From assembly GCA_000963575.1 (NCBI GenBank), contig CP011077.1:806001-870000 (forward strand): a stretch of DNA of 64,000 nucleotides, read 5' to 3'. Under the pieces are notes generated by a model. It saw only the letters and a program-made list of their open reading frames with translations, was not told the DNA's origin and made no database searches. Source of the stretch: Klebsiella michiganensis (GTDB taxonomy: Bacteria; Pseudomonadota; Gammaproteobacteria; Enterobacterales; Enterobacteriaceae). The translations under genes and the position numbers were made by a program. Position 1 is the stretch's first letter; each line of letters opens with the position of its first letter. This document shows, in pieces, positions 33,760-46,758 of the stretch.

Positions 33760-35478
33760 TTAGCCTTTGATCTGCTTCACCAGGAAATCAACGATCTCGC
33801 TGGTTTTGATCATCTGCTTCTCACCGGCGCGGCGATGTTTGTATTCGATCTCTTCGTTGTCGAGATTGCGGTCGCCAATAACGATAGTGTGAGGAATGCC
33901 AATCAGTTCCATGTCGGCAAACATCACGCCTGGACGCTCTTTACGGTCATCCAGCAGCACATCGATACCCTGCGCGCGCAGCGTCGTATACAGCTCTTCG
34001 GCCAGTTGCTGGACGCGGAAGGACTTGTGCATGTTCATTGGCAGAATCGCAACGTGGAACGGGGCGATAGCATCCGGCCACAGAATACCGCGGTCATCAA
34101 AGTTCTGTTCAATCGCGGCAGCGACCACGCGGGTTACACCGATACCATAGCAGCCCATAGTCAGCGTCTGGTTACGGCCATCTTCGCCCTGAACCGCGGC
34201 TTTCAGCGCTTCAGAGTACTTGGTGCCCAGCTGGAAGATGTGACCCACTTCGATGCCGCGTTTGATCATCAACGTGCCTTTGCCATCCGGGCTTGGGTCG
34301 CCGGCCACCACGTTACGGATATCCGCGACTTCCGGCAGCGCAACATCGCGTTCCCAGTTAATGCCGATAAAGTGCTTGCCGTCGATGTTTGCGCCAGCGG
34401 CGAAATCGCTCATTGCGGCAACGCTGCGGTCAATCACAACCGGAACTGGCAGATTGATTGGGCCCAGGGAACCAGGACCGGCTTTCACGATGTCGCGAAT
34501 TTCTTGTTCGGTGGCGAACGTCAGCGGGCTTGCTACCTGCGGCAGCTTCTCAGCCTTCACTTCGTTAAGCTCGTGATCGCCACGGACCAGTAAAGCAACC
34601 AGCGGGTAAGCGCTGCCTTCGGTGGCTTTCACCAGCAGAGTCTTAACCGTTTTCTCGATTGGCAGGTTGAACTGCTCGACCAGCTCGGCGATGGTTTTGG
34701 CATTCGGGGTGTCGATCTGGCTCATTTCAGCGGTTGGCGCTGCGCGGCCTGAGGCAGGTGCTAACGCTTCTGCGAATTCGATGTTTGCCGCATAATCTGA
34801 GCTGTCAGAGAAGATCACATCATCTTCCCCGCTTTGTGCCAGTACCTGGAACTCATGGGAAGCGCTGCCGCCGATGGAGCCGGTATCCGCCTGAACGGCG
34901 CGGAAATCCAGACCCATGCGGGAGAAGATCTTGCTGTAAGCCTCATACATTTTGTCGTAGGTTTCCTGCAGGGATTCCTGAGACGTATGGAACGAGTAGG
35001 CGTCTTTCATCAGGAATTCGCGGGAACGCATAACGCCAAAGCGTGGGCGTACTTCGTCACGGAATTTGGTCTGGATCTGGAACAGATTCAGCGGCAGCTG
35101 CTTGTAGGAGCTGAGCTCATTGCGAATCAGGTCGGTGATCACTTCTTCGTGGGTTGGACCCAGCACGAAAGGACGTTCGCCGCGATCAACAAAGCGCAGC
35201 AGCTCCGGGCCGTATTGCTCCCAACGTCCACTCTCCTGCCACAGGTCAGCGGGTTGAACCACCGGCATGCACATTTCGATAGCACCGGCGTTGTTCATTT
35301 CTTCACGCACGATGTTTTCGACTTTCTTCAGGACGCGCAAACCGGTCGGCAGCCAGGTGTATAAACCGGAGGCCAGCTTACGGATCATCCCGGCGCGCAG
35401 CATCAGCTGGTGGCTGACTACTTCAGCGTCGGCAGGTGTCTCCTTCAGAGTGGAGAGCAGGTATTGGCTAGTACGCAT
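33760..35478 (-). CDS. proS: prolyl-tRNA synthetase
   Basis: ProRS charges tRNA-Pro. The 572-residue product equals E. coli ProS: class II catalytic core with motif 2 region TKFRDEVRPRFGVMRSREF, an inserted editing domain (about 225-405) that clears Ala-tRNA-Pro, and the anticodon-binding domain at the C-terminus. The start is the ATG of MRTSQYLLSTLKE; a longer open frame upstream has no homology. It follows trmO and rcsF on the minus strand. Confidence 0.97.
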   Translation of the reverse strand: MRTSQYLLSTLKETPADAEVVSHQLMLRAGMIRKLASGLYTWLPTGLRVLKKVENIVREEMNNAGAIEMCMPVVQPADLWQESGRWEQYGPELLRFVDRGERPFVLGPTHEEVITDLIRNELSSYKQLPLNLFQIQTKFRDEVRPRFGVMRSREFLMKDAYSFHTSQESLQETYDKMYEAYSKIFSRMGLDFRAVQADTGSIGGSASHEFQVLAQSGEDDVIFSDSSDYAANIEFAEALAPASGRAAPTAEMSQIDTPNAKTIAELVEQFNLPIEKTVKTLLVKATEGSAYPLVALLVRGDHELNEVKAEKLPQVASPLTFATEQEIRDIVKAGPGSLGPINLPVPVVIDRSVAAMSDFAAGANIDGKHFIGINWERDVALPEVADIRNVVAGDPSPDGKGTLMIKRGIEVGHIFQLGTKYSEALKAAVQGEDGRNQTLTMGCYGIGVTRVVAAAIEQNFDDRGILWPDAIAPFHVAILPMNMHKSFRVQQLAEELYTTLRAQGIDVLLDDRKERPGVMFADMELIGIPHTIVIGDRNLDNEEIEYKHRRAGEKQMIKTSEIVDFLVKQIKG

Positions 35479-35588
35479 GTTGTTACGGTTCCATTTGAAC
35501 GGCAGAGCGCAGGCCACCGGCGGCCTGCTTCAAAAAAAGTGGTTTAGTTTACCAGTGTGGCAGAGATGTCAAAAGAGAGAGGGCTAAA

Positions 35589-36296
35589 TTAACTCGCTTC
35601 GAGGGCGAACACTTCAAAACCTTGCTCTGTGACGCGCCAGCGAACATTAAAATCCAGAAGCAGAACGGCATAACTCTTCCCGACATCCTCACCTTTACGA
35701 TAGGCAGGTCGAGGGTCCTGGGCAAGCACCTGACTGATAAAACGCGCAATATGCGGATAGCGTTTTTCGAGCCCTGTTAACTGGTGCTGAACTTCTGGCG
35801 TAAAAGTAACGAGCATGTCTGCCTGCGGAGCCTGTTGCGCATAGCCAGCACTCGCGTTCGGCACGGCTTCTGCAAAGGGCAGGTACGGTTTGATATCCAC
35901 AATGGGTGTCCCATCCACCAAATCCAGACTGCCAAGCTGTAAGATCACTTCGTCTTTTTGGCAACGGATGCCTTTGAGTTCAACCAGCGACATGCCGACA
36001 GGATTCGGGCGAAATGTAGAGCGCGTAGCGAACACGCCCATTCGCGCGTTTCCTCCCAGCCGAGGAGGGCGAACGGTTGGTCGCCAGCCGCCTTCCATCG
36101 TTTGATGGAAGACAAACAGCAGCCACAGGTGGCTAAATTCTTCCAGCCCGCGCACGGCATCGGCCTGGTTGTAGGGCGCAAGCAGATGCAGTTCACCGCC
36201 GCCATCTTTGACCAGACCGGGCTGACGCGGGACGGCGAACTTTTCTTTATATGGGGATCGAATGACGCCTATTTGCGCAAACTGGAATTCGGTCAT
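35589..36296 (-). CDS. trmO: tRNA-Thr (t6A37) N6-methyltransferase TrmO
   Basis: TrmO (YaeB, TsaA) methylates t6A37 to m6t6A37 in threonine tRNA using S-adenosylmethionine, through an unusual single-sheeted beta barrel. The 235-residue product matches E. coli, including PPRLGGNARMGVFATRS and SLDLVDGTP. The start codon overlaps the stop of rcsF (ATGA), giving an rcsF-trmO pair upstream of proS. Confidence 0.95.
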   Translation of the reverse strand: MTEFQFAQIGVIRSPYKEKFAVPRQPGLVKDGGGELHLLAPYNQADAVRGLEEFSHLWLLFVFHQTMEGGWRPTVRPPRLGGNARMGVFATRSTFRPNPVGMSLVELKGIRCQKDEVILQLGSLDLVDGTPIVDIKPYLPFAEAVPNASAGYAQQAPQADMLVTFTPEVQHQLTGLEKRYPHIARFISQVLAQDPRPAYRKGEDVGKSYAVLLLDFNVRWRVTEQGFEVFALEAS

Positions 36297-36697
36297 TGCG
36301 CCGAAACTTGCAGCGCGGAGCCAACACAGACGGCCTGACGGTAGCACCCAGGTGTCCCGGTGGTGATATCACAGCTGTGTTGCAGAACCGCATTGGCTTT
36401 CATTTTAGAGGCATTAATCTGCATGCGTTTACGTGCGGTCGGGATATTCGGAGGAGAATCCTGATTGCTTGCCTGACAAGACTCGCCGCTGACTTCGCCT
36501 AAATCACGGAACGGTTTACCCACTAAGTCTTCTGCGTTGGTGTAGATTCTGACCGGAGCAGGGCGAGGCGCTTTAGGTTTCTCGGTTTCTGTCTTCGGCG
36601 CAGCTGCCGTGCTTTGAACGGGTTCTACTGGGGATCTGCTTAGCATTGAACAGCCGCTCAGCATGAATGCTAATAAACAGATCGGTAAAGCACGCAT
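36293..36697 (-). CDS. rcsF: Rcs stress sensor lipoprotein RcsF
   Basis: RcsF is an outer-membrane lipoprotein that detects LPS and peptidoglycan damage and signals to the Rcs phosphorelay through IgaA. The 134-residue product has lipobox LSGC (Cys16), a proline-rich linker (about 22-50), and four cysteines (Cys74, Cys109, Cys118, Cys124) at the E. coli positions, which form two non-consecutive disulphides. It overlaps trmO by four bases. Confidence 0.96.
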   Translation of the reverse strand: MRALPICLLAFMLSGCSMLSRSPVEPVQSTAAAPKTETEKPKAPRPAPVRIYTNAEDLVGKPFRDLGEVSGESCQASNQDSPPNIPTARKRMQINASKMKANAVLQHSCDITTGTPGCYRQAVCVGSALQVSAQ

Positions 36698-36756
36698 AAT
36701 ATTTCCTCAATGAATGTAAATCGGGGAACATTGAAGCAAGCTCGAACCAAAATAAC

Positions 36757-36780
36757 AAGGCGGGCTTGCGCCCGCCTTTA
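36757..36780 (-). terminator. metQ terminator
   Basis: AAGGCGGGC-TTGC-GCCCGCCTTT; on the minus strand it follows metQ and is trailed by a T-rich stretch. The T run is interrupted, so strength is uncertain. Confidence 0.7.
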
Positions 36781-36810
36781 ATTATTTACGTAAAACTGAA
36801 GAATGGAAAC

Positions 36811-37626
36811 TTACCAGCCTTTAACCGCGCCACCGTTAAAGACTTTGTTAGCTGCTTCGTTAACTTCATCAGACTGGTAGGCCTGAACGAATTTCTTCAC
36901 GTTCTCTGCATCTTTGTTGTCTTCACGAGAAACGATCAGGTTCACGTAAGGAGAGTTTTTGTCTTCAACAAAGATACCGTCTTTCGCTGGCGTCAGGCCA
37001 ATCTGGCTGGCGTAAGTGGTGTTGATGATAGCCAGAGCAATCTGTGCATCGTCAAGAGAGCGCGGCAGTTGTGGTGCTTCCAGTTCGACCAGTTTCAGGT
37101 TTTTCGGGTTCTCGGTGACATCCAGTACGGTTGGCAGCAGGCCAACACCGTCTTTCAGTTTGATCAGACCTTCTTTCTGCAGCAGCAGCAGAGAACGGCC
37201 CAGGTTAGTTGGGTCGTTTGGTAGTGCTACCTGAGAACCCGGCTGCAGTTCAGCCAGTGATTTGATTTTTTTGGAGTAACCGGCGATTGGGTAAACAAAA
37301 GTATTGCCTACGGAAACCAGTTTATAACCACGATCTTTGATTTGCTGATCCAGATAAGGTTTGTGCTGGAAGGCGTTAACGTCGATATCGCCTTTGCTAA
37401 GCGCTTCGTTTGGCAGGACATAGTCGGTAAAGGTCACCAGCTCAACATCGAGGCCATATTTCTCTTTAGCCACTTTCTGCGCGACTTCGGCCACCTGCTG
37501 CTCAGCGCCGGCGATCACGCCGACTTTAATGTGGTTTGGATCTTTTTCTTCCTGACCGCAACCCACCAGGGCCAGAGAGCCAATCAGAGCGCCGACCGCG
37601 GCGAACGTTTTAAAGTTAAAAGCCAT
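36811..37626 (-). CDS. metQ: methionine ABC transporter substrate-binding lipoprotein
   Basis: MetQ captures D- and L-methionine in the periplasm for MetNI. The 271-residue product has lipobox LVGC (Cys23) and the NLPA fold; conserved stretches include TDYVLPNEALSKGDIDVNAFQH and ALPNDPTNLGRSL. It is the last gene of metN-metI-metQ, 30 bp after metI, under the MetJ-type operator upstream of metN. Confidence 0.97.
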   Translation of the reverse strand: MAFNFKTFAAVGALIGSLALVGCGQEEKDPNHIKVGVIAGAEQQVAEVAQKVAKEKYGLDVELVTFTDYVLPNEALSKGDIDVNAFQHKPYLDQQIKDRGYKLVSVGNTFVYPIAGYSKKIKSLAELQPGSQVALPNDPTNLGRSLLLLQKEGLIKLKDGVGLLPTVLDVTENPKNLKLVELEAPQLPRSLDDAQIALAIINTTYASQIGLTPAKDGIFVEDKNSPYVNLIVSREDNKDAENVKKFVQAYQSDEVNEAANKVFNGGAVKGW

Positions 37627-37656
37627 GTCCTTTTCCTTGTATGAATGCAGTTGTGT

Positions 37657-38310
37657 TTATTTGTGTGTAACAGCCCGGACGATACGATCGCCAGAGAATT
37701 GAATTAAGTAAACCAGCACGACCAGAAGAACCAACACGGTATTCATTACTGTAGCGTTGTAACCGATGTACCCGTACTGATAACCAATCTGCCCCAGACC
37801 GCCTGCACCGACGGCACCGCCCATAGCAGAATAGCCCACTAAAGTAATAAGGGTAATGGTCGCGGCATTGACCAGGCCCGGAAGTGCTTCCGGGAGCAGC
37901 ACCTTGCGAATGATTTGCAGCGGCGTCGCACCCATGGCGCGTGAAGCTTCAATCAGACCGGTTGGGATTTCCAGCAAGGCATTTTCAACCATACGTGCAA
38001 TAAACGGTGCTGCGCCTACGGTCAACGGAACGATCGCTGCCTGCAGGCCGATGGAGGTTCCCACAATCGCGCGAGTAAATGGAATCATCCATACCAGTAA
38101 GATAATGAACGGAATGGAGCGGAAAATATTTACCAGAGCAGAAATACTGCGGTATAGCTTCGCGTTGGCGCTGATTTGCCCCGGGCGAGTGATGTATAGC
38201 AGCACACCCACCGGCAGGCCAATCACAAATCCGAAGAAACCGGAAACAAAGGTCATGGCCAGCGTTTCATAAACACCGCGTACCAGTAACCAAATCATTG
38301 CTTCAGACAT
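37657..38310 (-). CDS. metI: methionine ABC transporter permease
   Basis: MetI forms the membrane channel of the MetNIQ importer. The 217-residue product has five hydrophobic segments and the coupling motif typical of binding-protein-dependent permeases (EASRAMGATPLQIIRKVLLP, near 125-145). Its start overlaps the end of metN by 8 bp, indicating coupled translation. Confidence 0.97.
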   Translation of the reverse strand: MSEAMIWLLVRGVYETLAMTFVSGFFGFVIGLPVGVLLYITRPGQISANAKLYRSISALVNIFRSIPFIILLVWMIPFTRAIVGTSIGLQAAIVPLTVGAAPFIARMVENALLEIPTGLIEASRAMGATPLQIIRKVLLPEALPGLVNAATITLITLVGYSAMGGAVGAGGLGQIGYQYGYIGYNATVMNTVLVLLVVLVYLIQFSGDRIVRAVTHK

Positions 38311-39334
38311 AACCCAGCACCTCTACTTTCACGTGTTGCTCCTGCAGCCAGGCAATAGCCGCTTGCGTATCTTTTGGCTCGCCGTGCATTTCGCACAGCA
38401 TGATGCCGAATTTCACGCCACCGGCATAATCCATCTGCGCGCTAATAATGTTGCTATTCACGTTAAAGGTACGTGCTGTTTCTGAAAGAAGTGGGGCATC
38501 GACCGACTGGCCAGTAAACTCCAGGCGCAATAAAGGTACTGCACTTTCTTTATGCTCTGCGCTTAGGCGCTGGGCGTAATCTTCCGGCACGTCGAGGTGC
38601 AGCGTGGACTGAATAAACTGCTGCGCCAGAGGCGTCTTCGGATGGGAGAACACTTCGCTCACCGTATCCTGCTCAATAAGCTCGCCGTTGCTGATCACGG
38701 CCACACAGTCACAAATACGTTTGACTACATCCATCTCGTGGGTGATGAGCAGGATGGTCAGGCCGAGGCGACGGTTAATGTCTTTCAGCAGCTCCAGAAT
38801 GGAACGGGTCGTGGCTGGGTCCAGCGCGCTGGTGGCCTCGTCACACAGCAGTACCTTTGGGTTGCTGGCAAGGGCACGAGCAATCGCTACGCGCTGCTTC
38901 TGACCGCCGGAAAGGTTTGCAGGCCAGGCATCGTGCTTTTCACCTAAACCCACTAAGTCCAGCAGCTCGGTAACGCGACGTTTAATCTCTTCTTTTGGCG
39001 TGTTATCCAGCTCAAGTGGCAGAGCAACGTTGCCGAAAACGGTACGCGAAGAGAGCAGATTAAAGTGCTGGAAGATCATGCCAATCTGGCGACGGGCTTT
39101 GGTTAACTGGGTTTCAGAAAGCGTGGTCAGGTCCTGGCCGTCAACCAGAACTGAACCTTCAGTTGGGCGCTCAAGCAGGTTTACACAGCGGATCAGGGTA
39201 CTTTTCCCCGCACCGGACGCGCCAATCACGCCATAAATTTGTCCGGCAGGCACATGCAGACTGACATTATTCAATGCCTGTATGCTGCGGTTACCCTGCT
39301 GGAACACCTTGGTGATATTTGAAAGTTTAATCAT
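38303..39334 (-). CDS. metN: methionine ABC transporter ATP-binding protein
   Basis: MetN powers methionine uptake. The 343-residue product has Walker A GASGAGKST near 38-46, the ABC signature LSGGQKQRVAIARAL, Walker B VLLCDEATSALD, and a C-terminal NIL domain (about 265-343) that binds methionine and inhibits transport when the cell is replete. It is the first gene of the operon, behind a sigma-70 promoter overlapped by met boxes. Confidence 0.97.
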   Translation of the reverse strand: MIKLSNITKVFQQGNRSIQALNNVSLHVPAGQIYGVIGASGAGKSTLIRCVNLLERPTEGSVLVDGQDLTTLSETQLTKARRQIGMIFQHFNLLSSRTVFGNVALPLELDNTPKEEIKRRVTELLDLVGLGEKHDAWPANLSGGQKQRVAIARALASNPKVLLCDEATSALDPATTRSILELLKDINRRLGLTILLITHEMDVVKRICDCVAVISNGELIEQDTVSEVFSHPKTPLAQQFIQSTLHLDVPEDYAQRLSAEHKESAVPLLRLEFTGQSVDAPLLSETARTFNVNSNIISAQMDYAGGVKFGIMLCEMHGEPKDTQAAIAWLQEQHVKVEVLGYV

Positions 39335-39410
39335 TGAGTTATTTATTATCGTATATGTATTAGCCGTGGAATTTTCTGCTACCAGTAACCAAAGTTACCG
39401 TAATCGATAT

Positions 39411-39434
39411 GGATGTTAAGGCATCCAGACGTCT
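39411..39434. promoter_or_regulatory. MetJ operator (three tandem met boxes)
   Basis: The box at 39427-39434 is a perfect AGACGTCT. The two adjoining 8-mers match the consensus at about 5 of 8 (39419-39426) and 4 of 8 (39411-39418). MetJ binds tandem 8-bp boxes cooperatively. The array lies inside the metN promoter. Confidence 0.85.
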
Positions 39435-39441
39435 AAATCAA
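39413..39441 (-). promoter_or_regulatory. metN promoter
   Basis: On the minus strand TTGATT (39441-39436), a 17-bp spacer and TAACAT (39418-39413). The spacer contains the perfect met box, so MetJ with S-adenosylmethionine would block RNA polymerase directly. Confidence 0.8.
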
Positions 39442-39522
39442 TCAGGGAGTGAAGGACTGTTCTCTCCTTATTACTAAATCATGCGATACTAAGCGCAATT
39501 AACCCGTTTCAGGAGTTCTCAA

Positions 39523-40089
39523 GTGGCACAGTCCGTACCCGCTATTTTTCTCGACCGCGATGGCACCATTAATGTCGATCATGGCTATGTATATGAAGTT
39601 GACCGATTCGAGTTTATTGATGGTGTTATAGAAGCAATGCGTGAATTAAAAGAGATGGGCTTTGCTTTGGTACTGGTAACTAACCAGTCCGGCATTGCGC
39701 GCGGGATGTTCACCGAGGCTGACTTTGAAAACCTGACCGAGTGGATGGACTGGTCGCTGGCGGACCGTGGTGTCGATCTCGACGGCATCTATTATTGCCC
39801 TCACCACCCTGAAGGGAGCGTGGAAGAGTTTAGCCAGACCTGTGACTGCCGCAAGCCGCAGCCGGGCATGCTGATTTCCGCACGGGACTTCCTGCACATT
39901 GATATGGCTTCTTCTTATATGGTCGGCGACAAAATTGAAGATATGCAGGCCGGTGCTGCCGCTATGGTGGGGACTAAAGTGCTGGTTCGGACCGGTAAAC
40001 CTGTGACAGAAGAAGGTGAGGCGGCCGCAGATTTGGTCATTAATAGCCTTGCTGACCTGCCAAAAGCCATCAAACAGCGCCAAAAATAA
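39523..40089 (+). CDS. gmhB: D-glycero-beta-D-manno-heptose-1,7-bisphosphate 7-phosphatase
   Basis: GmhB removes the 7-phosphate in ADP-heptose synthesis for the LPS inner core. The 188-residue HAD-family product has the nucleophile pair Asp11/Asp13 in DRDGT and a zinc site Cys92, His94, Cys107, Cys109, all at the E. coli positions. The start is GTG at 39523 with AGGAG 7 bp upstream. It lies between metN and the rRNA operon, the E. coli rrnH context. Confidence 0.96.
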   Translation: MAQSVPAIFLDRDGTINVDHGYVYEVDRFEFIDGVIEAMRELKEMGFALVLVTNQSGIARGMFTEADFENLTEWMDWSLADRGVDLDGIYYCPHHPEGSVEEFSQTCDCRKPQPGMLISARDFLHIDMASSYMVGDKIEDMQAGAAAMVGTKVLVRTGKPVTEEGEAAADLVINSLADLPKAIKQRQK

Positions 40090-40138
40090 GCGTTACGATT
40101 AAAAAACGCGCGGTCAGAAAGTTTTTTCAAATTAGGGG

Positions 40139-40166
40139 TTGTCAGACTCTGAGAACTCCCTATAAT
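40139..40166 (+). promoter_or_regulatory. rRNA promoter P1
   Basis: TTGTCA (40139-40144), 16 bp, TATAAT (40161-40166), followed by a GCGCC discriminator, as in E. coli rrn P1. The A/T-rich tract at 40117-40133 is a likely UP element. The 372-bp gmhB-16S gap holds only promoters and leader. Confidence 0.93.
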
Positions 40167-40248
40167 GCGCCTCCACTGACACGGCGAAGCGGCTTCAAAA
40201 GCGGCTTAACAACCCGGTAGTCAGTCAGACGAAAGCGAAAATAAACGC

Positions 40249-40276
40249 TTGACTCTGAAAGAGGAAAGCGTATTAT
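40249..40276 (+). promoter_or_regulatory. rRNA promoter P2
   Basis: TTGACT (40249-40254), 16 bp, TATTAT (40271-40276), about 110 bp downstream of P1, the standard rrn arrangement. Confidence 0.9.
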
Positions 40277-40288
40277 ACGCCACCTCGA

Positions 40289-40327
40289 GTTAGCAAGCGA
40301 AAGCGCCTAACTCACTGCTCTTTAACA
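40289..40327 (+). promoter_or_regulatory. rrn leader antitermination site (boxB-boxA)
   Basis: boxB hairpin GTTAG...CTAAC (40289-40311) followed by boxA TGCTCTTTAACA (40316-40327), the Nus-factor loading site that prevents premature Rho termination of rRNA. Confidence 0.9.
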
Positions 40328-40330
40328 ATT

Positions 40331-40348
40331 TATCAGACAATCTGTGTG
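40331..40348 (+). other. RNase III processing stem of pre-16S rRNA, 5' strand
   Basis: This 18-nt segment is the exact reverse complement of 42032-42049 beyond the 16S 3' end. The two pair to form the stem cut by RNase III. Confidence 0.9.
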
Positions 40349-40461
40349 GGCACTCGCAGGATTGATATCTCAGCATCTTAGGATGCAAACAAATATCAAG
40401 TCTTGAAGAGTGACTACTGATTTTATAAACAGTTTTAATTCTTTGAGCATCAAACACTTTT

Positions 40462-42004
<1,543 letters not shown>

Positions 42005-42031
42005 CCTAATAGATACAACCCGCGTAGTGCT

Positions 42032-42049
42032 CACACAGATTGTCTGATA
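42032..42049 (+). other. RNase III processing stem of pre-16S rRNA, 3' strand
   Basis: Perfect 18-nt complement of 40331-40348. Confidence 0.9.
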
Positions 42050-42089
42050 GATGTAGAGAAGCAAGGCGTCTTGCGATTGAGACTTCAGT

Positions 42090-42165
42090 GTCCCCTTCGT
42101 CTAGAGGCCCAGGACACCGCCCTTTCACGGCGGTAACAGGGGTTCGAATCCCCTAGGGGACGCCA
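42090..42165 (+). tRNA. gltV: tRNA-Glu (anticodon TTC) in the 16S-23S spacer
   Basis: A 76-nt cloverleaf with acceptor stem GTCCCCT/AGGGGAC, anticodon loop CTTTCAC and encoded CCA. It is the only spacer tRNA here. E. coli rrnH carries tRNA-Ile and tRNA-Ala instead, so the symbol is by tRNA type only and the locus suffix is uncertain. Confidence 0.97.
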
Positions 42166-42240
42166 CTTGCTGGTATGTAAGTGAAAGTTGCGTGCCGTTA
42201 TATCTCAAAACTGACTTGAAAGAGTCACGTTTGAGATATT

Positions 42241-42252
42241 TGCTCTTTAACA
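42241..42252 (+). promoter_or_regulatory. boxA in the 16S-23S spacer
   Basis: TGCTCTTTAACA, identical to the leader boxA, renewing antitermination before the 23S gene. Confidence 0.88.
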
Positions 42253-42377
42253 ATCCGGAACAAGCTGAAAATTGAAACGACATGTCGTCTCGTTCTTCCG
42301 TAATAAAGAATGAGGTTAAGACATGTTCGAGTCTCTCAAATTTTCATAATCTGAAGTGAAACATCTTCGGGTTGTGA

Positions 42378-45294
<2,917 letters not shown>

Positions 45295-45382
45295 ACAACA
45301 CCGAAGGTGTTTTTAGAGAGAGATTTTCAGCTTAGTTCAGGATTATATTGATGGTCACGAAGTGACGGTCAATAACAGAATT

Positions 45383-45502
45383 TGCCTGGCGGCCGTAGCG
45401 CGGTGGTCCCACCTGACCCCATGCCGAACTCAGAAGTGAAACGCCGTAGCGCCGATGGTAGTGTGGGGTCTCCCCATGCGAGAGTAGGGAACTGCCAGGC
45501 AT
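45383..45502 (+). rRNA. rrfH: 5S ribosomal RNA
   Basis: 120 nt, from TGCCTGGCGGCCGTAGCGCG to CTGCCAGGCAT, with complementary ends forming helix I. It is followed at 45627 by a second copy of its last bases. Confidence 0.97.
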
Positions 45503-45646
45503 CAAATTAGCAGTAATGGTCAGTAATACGAGGCAGTTCACTACTCTCAGAGAGTAGGACTGACGAACCGAAAGGTGAGTCTGAACGCTGCGAAGCAGCG
45601 GCCCGTAGGGTGAACGGAAGTTCATCAACTGCCAGGCATCAAATTA
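45490..45646. repeat. direct repeat of the 5S 3' end enclosing a hairpin-rich 117-bp segment
   Basis: The 20-mer AACTGCCAGGCATCAAATTA occurs at 45490-45509 and again at 45627-45646, each continuing into GCAGTAA. Between the copies are three tight hairpins: CTACTCT-CAG-AGAGTAG (45541-45557), CGCTGC-GAA-GCAGCG (45586-45600) and TGAAC-GGAA-GTTCA (45611-45624). The second copy has the usual distance to the tRNA-Asp gene, so the inserted segment lies between it and the true 5S gene. Confidence 0.85.
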
Positions 45647-45692
45647 AGCAGTAAACCGGGGCAACAAACCGGTAGTTGTAGAAAAATTCGGT

Positions 45693-45769
45693 GGAGCGGT
45701 AGTTCAGTCGGTTAGAATACCTGCCTGTCACGCAGGGGGTCGCGGGTTCGAGTCCCGTCCGTTCCGCCA
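45693..45769 (+). tRNA. aspU: tRNA-Asp (anticodon GTC), distal to the rRNA operon
   Basis: A 77-nt gene with acceptor stem GGAGCGG/CCGTTCC, anticodon loop CTGTCAC and encoded CCA. It is the last gene of the rRNA transcript, as in E. coli rrnH, and is identical to the second tRNA-Asp gene at 55136-55212. Confidence 0.97.
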
Positions 45770-45776
45770 CTTATTT

Positions 45777-45807
45777 AAGCCCTGAGTCTTAGACTCAGGG
45801 CTTTTTT
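45777..45807 (+). terminator. rRNA operon terminator
   Basis: AAGCCCTGAGTCT-TAG-ACTCAGGGCTT followed by TTTT, 8 bp after tRNA-Asp. Confidence 0.93.
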
Positions 45808-45945
45808 GTCTTTTAAATTCCATCATCAACCGCGACATTGTTGCTGATTTAGCAAAAATCTTCTGCATTTATCCGTCTTTTTAACCAAAGTGCTCCCCGG
45901 CATACTCAGCCTCATACAAACGCACATCCTATAATGAGGTTAATA

Positions 45946-46752
45946 ATGGCAATTCCTGCATTCGGTCTGGGCACTTTCCGCCTGAAAGACGACGTCGTCA
46001 TCGCATCGGTTAAAACTGCACTGGAGCTGGGCTATCGCGCGGTAGATACTGCACAAATCTATGATAACGAGGCGGCCGTTGGCCAGGCTCTGGAGGAGAG
46101 CGGTATTCCACGCGGTGAGTTGTTTATCACCACCAAAATCTGGATTGAAAATCTTAGCAAAGACAAACTGATCCCAAGTCTGAAAGAGAGTCTGGCGAAA
46201 CTGCGTACTGACTATGTCGATCTGACCCTGATCCACTGGCCATCGCCAAACGATGCCGTACCGGTCGCTGAATTTATGCAGGTGCTGTTGGCAGCGAAAG
46301 AAGCTGGTTTGACTCGTCAGATTGGTATTTCAAACTTTACCGTTGAGCTGATGCAGCAGGCCATTGACGCTGTTGGCGCTGAAAATATTGCGACGAACCA
46401 GATCGAACTGTCGCCATACCTGCAAAACCGCACCGTTGTTGAATGGGCTAAACAGCATAACATCCACATCACGTCCTATATGACGCTGGCGTATGGTAAA
46501 GCACTTGCGGATGAAACCATTGGCCGCATTGCACTGAAACATCAGGCCACGCCTGCACAGGTGATTCTGGCATGGGCGATGGCTCTGGGTTACGCGGTTA
46601 TTCCTTCTTCCACCAAACGTGCGAATCTGGAAAGCAACCTGCAGGCGCTGAACCTAAAGCTGGATGCAGAAGACATGGCGGCCATTGCTGCCCTGGAATG
46701 CAATGACCGCCTGGTAAGCCCTGAAGGCCTGGCTCCTGAGTGGGATAACTAA
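45946..46752 (+). CDS. dkgB: 2,5-diketo-D-gluconate reductase B (aldo-keto reductase)
   Basis: DkgB reduces 2,5-diketogluconate and methylglyoxal-like aldehydes with NADPH. The 268-residue TIM-barrel protein has the aldo-keto tetrad Asp34, Tyr39, Lys64 and His97, and the cofactor motif IPSSTKRANLESN near residue 220. Start chosen at ATG 45946, with GAGGT 8 bp upstream, matching the E. coli MAIPAFGLGTFRLK; an ATG 12 bp upstream is less well placed. It lies directly after the rRNA operon as in E. coli. Confidence 0.95.
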   Translation: MAIPAFGLGTFRLKDDVVIASVKTALELGYRAVDTAQIYDNEAAVGQALEESGIPRGELFITTKIWIENLSKDKLIPSLKESLAKLRTDYVDLTLIHWPSPNDAVPVAEFMQVLLAAKEAGLTRQIGISNFTVELMQQAIDAVGAENIATNQIELSPYLQNRTVVEWAKQHNIHITSYMTLAYGKALADETIGRIALKHQATPAQVILAWAMALGYAVIPSSTKRANLESNLQALNLKLDAEDMAAIAALECNDRLVSPEGLAPEWDN

Positions 46753-46758
46753 ACCAGA

